Assembly (NCBI RefSeq): GCF_000002235.5
Contig: NW_022145613.1
Span: 8,804,429-8,868,428 of the forward strand
Direction of reading: 5' to 3'
Length of the DNA: 64,000 nt
Source: Strongylocentrotus purpuratus
Taxonomy: Eukaryota; Echinodermata; Echinoidea; Camarodonta; Strongylocentrotidae
The position numbers and the translations under genes were made by a program. Positions 33,601 through 41,225 of this stretch are shown one piece after another (position 1 is the first letter of the stretch; each line of letters begins with the position of its first letter). Under the pieces are notes generated by a model. That model was given only the letters and a program-made list of their open reading frames with translations, was not told the DNA's origin and ran no database searches.

Positions 33601-36600
33601 CCTGGCCGAGATGGATGAGGGAAACTATAGCTCCCTACCAGAGGTGGGTATCATAGGTTTTTTCATGGGGACTATCAGACAATACTAAGGATATATTGAC
33701 TGCTTTGAGAGGCATAGTGGTTTCTATAGGGTCAAGGGAAACTCACAACCTGCTATGACCCCAAGGCGCTTGCGCCGCGGGGTCATAGCAGGTTGTGAGT
33801 TTCCCGAGACCCTATAGAAACAACTATGCCTCGAATATTAAAAGCAGTCAATATATATTTTATATACCGAAAAAAAGGAAAATGTTGACTCACCCATTTA
33901 GGTTTCCATCTCTTTGAAGTCATGAATATTAACACCAACAATAACTTGTGTACAGTATGAAATCCAACAAGCTGTGCTCCAGTAGAACAGGGAATACCAA
34001 ACACGTTTACACGAACAGTAACTTTTGTACAGGATGATATCACCAACAAGCTAGTACACAAAATGGCGATCGGTCGTCTGCGCTGCGTGGATTGGTAGAT
34101 TCGTCGCCTGAATGCAGCGACCAAAATCGAATTGCACTCAAACACCGTTAACGGTATTGCGCATCGGTCATCGCACAAAAGAAACTTATACGGTAACACG
34201 TAAACCAAAATGGGGATCGCAGCAAAATGACGTCACGTTTCACAGCCATGGAAAAAGTGCTATGAAAAATGGATATAAACCGGTAGAGCCGGGAAAAATG
34301 ACTATGAATTTCAATTAGCGGGCATGGTTAAGAACATGACTGCATTTTCAACCAATCAGAAGACAGGATTAGTAAAGAATCTTAAAATGAGGTATATAAT
34401 TTCTATTATAAAAACTATTAGCATTATATGACTGCTATTCATGATTATCTTCAACTGTTAACATAAACTGAAATGCTTTATATTTTGTATGTATCTGCAT
34501 ATATATATTTTAAAATCATTGACTAGTGAGGAAAACCACTCAAACAAGAAGTAGCCTCATCTTGGTTATTATTGGCATTAGTCGTTGGTGTTTCTTGTTT
34601 CCCCTGTTTATGTTTATACTTTTATTTTTTTTGCCTGGAGACTAAATGAATGAATTAATGAATAGGTACTGTACTTGGGCTTTCTAATTCCAATCTTGTC
34701 TTTGTTTTGATAGCTCCATGCCACCTCGGCAGGGCTGAAGGCCTGCTATATCCTGTGATATGTAGACACAGTACCTCACATGAAAACAAAAGTAACTCTT
34801 GGAGATTGTGCTTTTAGTTGCACTGCTTCAAAGCTATGGAATAATCTACCACTAGACATAAGAAAAGCCCCATCTGTGCTGTTTTCAAAGTTTTGTTAAA
34901 GACGCACTTCTTGTGAGGAGCTTCTGAATAGTTTTTATTTGTTATTGTCTGTCTGTAAAGTCGCACTGTTAGGAGTTTTTGTTTTCATCACAGCGCAGTA
35001 GAGTATATTTATTTAGCAGCTGTGCTATATGAATTGATCTAATTGTTATTATTATATTTATATATGGGTGATTTGTATCGGTATTGATTTTTATAACCAC
35101 TCTCGTCATCTAAATACTTACCAATAATATCCAATGACTTTCAAATTCTCTTTTGTTCTGATAGTTGCATGCCACCTCAGCGGGACTGAAGGCTTTCACA
35201 TCCTCTGTGATGGCCAGTGGCCTGGAGGAGCTCCGGACGTCCTGTGGTGGCCATGGCTACTCCAAGGCCAGCGGCTTCCCAGAGCTCTACGGCACGGCGG
35301 CCCCAGCCAGTACCTATGAGGGAGAGAACACTGTTATGTTCCTGCAGACAGCCAGGTGATTTTTGTTGTTGTCCAAGTCCTTTTATCGGAGTGAAATCAT
35401 AGGTTGGACTTCATTCACGTGTATTGATGGAATGGACCGGTTGTCCATGAAACACATCAGAATTTGTGTATTTTATTCCTTCGAAGTGTAGTTCTTCAGA
35501 AAGTAAATGTGTATCTCTATATCTCATACAACCCATGCAATAAGCCAGTTCGTAAATAGCTTCGGAATGCATGACCCCAAATATTCACAGATCTTTTACA
35601 CTATGGATACGTCCCACTTGTGCATTTTAGAATAATCACTGTCGAAGTGATGGAAGTGCTTCATAAATACCTTTTGTTTGCCCTCTTGAGAAGAATACTT
35701 CCAGCTGTGTATCAGATAAATGTACTGTCGGTACATAAATGAATACTAATTACATAACTTTCATGAGCACGATGGTTTTACAATCGTCCGGGGAACGAAC
35801 GAATGACCTTTATTTGCACAAATCCTAATTACAAACTCGCTTATTATAGTTTGCCAAACTGATCAAACAAGTTAAAAATAACTAACTTTAGAGTAATAAT
35901 AATCAATTATTATATTTTCCACTCCCTGGGGAGCATTCCAGCCATTTTACAAGCACCACTTGTTAATCCAACCACATTAACGTTCACATCCTACCGGGTA
36001 CCCATTTAATACCTGGGTGGAGAGTGGCAAATGTAGATCAATGTCTTGCCAAAGGACATTAGTATTGCGGCGGGACTTGAACTGTGGACCTTGTGATCCA
36101 CAGTCCAATGACATATCCACTTGACCACCACACCTCTACAATGAATGGTTTTGAGTAATCGCCTTTGATTTTGTATCCTGCAGGTACCTGATGAAGGTGG
36201 CCAGACAGGCTGGGTCAAAAGATAAGCTGGTGGGTTGTGCTGCTTACCTCCAGGCAGATCTACCACCTCGATGCTTGGCTAAGAGACAGATTGATTTCCT
36301 CAGACAGGACATCTTGGTGGATGCCTACAAACATAGGGCCAAGAGGTAAGAACATAAGGTGTACATGTATGTGGTCATTGAGTGAGCTGTCTACTAACTG
36401 TAGGCCAACTTTCCACCTCAATGCTTGGTTCAGAGACATATTGATTTCCTGAGACAGGACATCTTGGTGGATGACTACAAACATAGGGCCAAGAGGTAAG
36501 AACATAAGGTGTACATGTATGTGGCCATCAACCTATGTCTTTGGGTGAGCTGTCTACTAGCTGTAGGCCAACCTTCCACCTCGATGCTTGGTTCAGAGAC

Positions 36601-39600
36601 AGATTGATTTCCTGAGACAGGACATCTTGGTGGATGCCTACAAACATAGGACCAAGAGGTAAGAACATAAGGTGTACATGTATGTGGTCTTTGAGTGAGC
36701 TGTCTACTAACTGTAAGCCAACCTTCCTTAGATAAGAGGCAGATTGATTTTCTCAGACAAGACATCTTGGTGGATGCCTACAAACATAGGGCCAAGAAGT
36801 TAGAACATAAGGTGTACATGTATGTGGTCATTAAGTGAGCTGTCTTCTACTAACTGTAAGCCAACCTTCCTTAGAGAAGAGGCAGATTGATTTTCTCAGA
36901 CAAGACATCTTGGTGGATGCCTACAAACAAAGGGCCAAGAAGTTAGAACATGAGGTGTACATGTATGTGGTCATTAAGTGAGCTGTCTTCTACTAACTGT
37001 AGGCCAACCTTCCATCTAGATTCTTTATTTAGAGACAGATTAATTTCCTCAGGCAGGACATCTAGGTGCAAGCCTACAAACATAGGGCCAAAAGGCTAGT
37101 TAATTGAGTAGTTTGTAGTGAAAGAGATACACGTGAGGATCGGGTTGTGCTGTTTACCTACAGATAGACCTACTGAACTTGACTAAGAGACATATGTCCT
37201 TCCTTTAACTAGACAGGACATCTTGATGGCTAGCTACACACACAGGGCCAAGACGTTAATTAAATGTAATGCCCTGTGCACGCAGGTCATTTATATGCAT
37301 CAAGTTGTATACCCACATGTTGCTTTTAACTGATATTATACAAATGACATACTAACATGGATTCCAAAACATAAAGTGAAACTTATTTTTAGTAATATAT
37401 GTTCCTTTAAACCAAAGAATTAAAATCACCCATTCTGTGCATTTAGAACATTGAGGATCTACAACCATTAAAGCCCCACAGCACTACTTATAGCTACTTA
37501 CGCCCTCTATATAGCAAACAGTGCATAATCGGTGACCATTGCAGGGTGCTACAAGAATTTTTTTCACCACTTGCCCTGTCGGGCAAGTGGGTTTTCAATT
37601 TACTTGCCCAAACAATATTTCCACTTGCCCAAAACTTTAAAGCGAAAAAGGACTCGAGGTTAAAGCATTTATTATCTCGTAATGTTAGTGTTTTAGATAG
37701 CAAATTAATGCACATACATGTACAGTGTAACTGTACTGAATAATAACCTAATATGTCAAAGAAAATGGTCAACAAAGGATGGTTGAAGGTTTAAAAAACG
37801 CATTTTATTGATTCTCCATAAATAATCAGATTCACATGAATCTCGGCAAGGTAGAATGGTTCAAGCAGGTTTAAGTTTTTAATATTCAGTCATGTAAAAA
37901 AGCATAATGACCCTGTTGTAAAAAATATGATACAAACATGTCATTAATGGTAGCCACATGAATAAATATCAAACATTTGACTTTTTGTACTTACTAGAAA
38001 ATCCCTGTTGTTTATTCCATTCCGATTCGCACGTGTTCATTTCCCTAGAATAATGACGTCATATTTGGCGTGATTCAACCAATCGGCAATCAGAGAATAG
38101 CAAAGGCCTGTCGGTGCGGCCTGCAGAGCTAGAGAGAGAGAGCGCGAATAAGCTCGCAGCTGGTACGATCGCGCTAGCTGTCTCTAGCTAGCTCACGGCC
38201 GGCCGTGCGTGGAGGCGGAGCGGCATTCATGGCTTGAAGTGTCACTGTTGCATGCGCGCTGAGCTAGCTGAGCTGGCTAGCTGTCTGTGAAGTTTTTTCG
38301 AAATCGGAACGATCGCTTTTTTGCTTCTGGATTTTGACGACGGGTAAGAAGTTGACGGGTGAATGGTAGAGTTCTTGGACACTAGGAAATTACTGTAAAA
38401 GTATCACTTGCCCGAATCGGGCAAGTGATAATTTGATTTACTTGCCCGACGGCTCAATTTGGTTGCCCCGGGACGTCGGGCAAGCGGGTTTGTCGCGCCC
38501 TGCATTGGTCCCCCATGATCCTCTTTTTCTTATGTTAAGTGAGAGCTGATTTGATGAGATAACCACCTGTCAGTGACCTGGCAGGGTGGTCTAATCCCTC
38601 CTGTAAACTAGTACAGATGGGCTTGAATGTTTCTTTGTATTTTCTTTTCAGTGTCGTGATGTTAGCAGCAAGAAGACTCGGCGAAGAGCTTAAGAAGGGT
38701 CATTCTCAACCCATCGCTTGGAATAATTGCCATATGTATCTTGTCAAGGCTGCAATGGTAAAGACAGTTCATTGTTTACCTTTACTTGGATTGGACCATT
38801 TCATTTCATAGATTTTCATTTGATGGTGATCATGATAATGATGAGGGCCTCTTGTATAGCACCAGTGTTTGCCTTTGCTTCGCAGTTACGGCACTGCATC
38901 AAAAGGTCTCGTAAATTTCAATTCAAATTTCAGTTTGAAATTCTGACCAGAACTCGGAAATACTTAAAATATCAATTTGGCTTTTAATTTTGTTAGTAGA
39001 AGGGATGAAATCTTGAGAAGAAACTCCTTAAATGTTGTGAGCTCTATGGAATGGGTAGCATAGCACACGGGGTAATGCCAGAGCACCTTGCTTAGTGGAT
39101 ATGTGTGTTATGAAAATATCCCATATTATTAGGAGTGCTATTAGTATTGTTTAGATATGACCAGGGCCTGTCTTATCAAGAGTTGTGATTGGTCCAAATC
39201 AATCAAAATTCCTCCAATCAATTGCAAGTTTCCAGTCTCCTATCTCCTATTATAGTACATAGTTGCAATCGATATCAATCACAAAAAAAAGTTGCTATTA
39301 ATAAGATTAATCTTTATAACATGGGGCCCAGGGCCGGTATTCAATTCAATACTAAGACTAGGTAAGAAATTGACTAAGTAAATGGCTAAGCTAAGAAATT
39401 TACTTATCTCATATTCAAAATAGCATTTTAGACTTTTACTTACCTGAGACAAAATCTAAGTAAACTATTTGCTGACACGGTCAATCAAAAGTAATGCTCA
39501 ATTAACATGTCGCAATAAAAGCGCGCTAATATAATTGTGCGCAGGTTATAATACTGCGTAAGAAAACCGTATGCCTGCCAATCAAGGCCTCCAAATAATT

Positions 39601-41185
39601 GGCTTAAGTCTGGTAGGGAGCTGTCTTAAATTTAGGGTAAAACACTTAGCCAAAAGTTTGAATTGAATACCAAAGTTGGCTAAGTATTTTATCTAAGCCA
39701 AATACTAAGTAAAAAGCTTAAATTTTGTACTTAACCATTGAATTGAATACGGGCCCAGGCCTCTATGTCTCTACACCAAAGTATTTCAGTAATCACTTTC
39801 AAATTCTGTTGATTGTAACCAACAGGCCCATTGCCACCTGTACTGTGTGGAGAGCTTCTTTGATGGGGTCAACACCAGTGAAACTTCACAGCCAGCGTTG
39901 GATGCTCTCATGACACTATGCCAGTTCTATGCCATCTTCGGGATCAGCCAAAACAAAGGAGATCTGCTACAGGTAGGCATAGCAACCATATTTGATAGTC
40001 TACATTTATCTGTATTTATGAGTAAAGGTGTCGTAGTCGAGTGGTTTAAGCACTTCACTTAAAATGCAAAGGCCGTGGGTTCGATTCCCGACACGGCACT
40101 AATATCTTTTGGCAAAGCACTAATCTACATTTGCCACTCCATACCCAAGAAAGAAATGGGGACGTGGTAGGATGATAAAACCCTTTGTGTTAGTAATTTC
40201 CATTTCTCACGGTGACCATATGGTAGGAATACTCGGGTGATGATATATGTAAAGGCCTTAGAGACGGTATTTCGTATGAAGCACTATATAAATCCAGATT
40301 ATTATTATTATTATTATAATTTTAAGGATGTAACCATTCTCAGAGAGAGTTTGCTTGAGTAGAAGTAGAGAAGTCAGATAAACGTTTCAGTGAAAGGTGG
40401 TGAAAAATCGAAGAATGAAAAAGTTTTTAATTTGTTGAAAGTTTAAAACATAATATGAGCCGCCATTGTGAAAAGCAGATGCTATTCTCCTTAAGAACAT
40501 GCATTCATGTACAATGTAAATTATTCTATACCTGTGCTGCTGCTGCTGGTTTTCCATAACAGCAGCATGTTTCTTTTTTTTGAGCGAATGACCAATTGGA
40601 CTAGAGTGTTTGTTGAAAGATTTGCAATAGATGGTCTGTCCCATCGCCCATTGTGAAGGGGTCTAAAAACTCTTTGTCCACTTAGTTCAACTTATTGTAT
40701 ACCAGTGGATTGCCACAGTCAACTTTTGTCACATGTACAATGTGTAAGGAGCATTAATGCCCCAAAAGAATGTAGTAGCAAGTGTTTTAGTACGGCAGTG
40801 AATAAAGAGTTCAAGTTTTTTTGTCTTTCTTCCAACATGAATGCAATACATTTTAACAAATTTATATCATGTGACAGAGTACATAAAAGGAACAATGATA
40901 CATTGTAAGTAACAAGTTCATATACTGCATTTTAGTGAAATAGAAAGAGGAGGAGACCTTAAGAAAAGCTTGTAAAAGTCAGGTCCCTCAAAGCAATATC
41001 ATATAAAAAACAACCAGCCTGGTTATATAATAAAGTAGAAAATGATAACAAGAAATGTTCGTCAAAAGTGCTCGAGTGCTAAAACAAACGACTATAAACA
41101 TGGTCTAACTGAATCATAAAAAGGGTGGGGAGAAGAGACTATGTACAAAAGGAGGCAATAGGAGTGATAAAAACATGGGATATAG

Positions 41186-41225
<40 letters not shown>

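Noticed and set aside
38727-38987. 86-residue frame overlapping ACOX1 exon 11
   Set aside because: A different frame from the exon, running into the intron; no homology.
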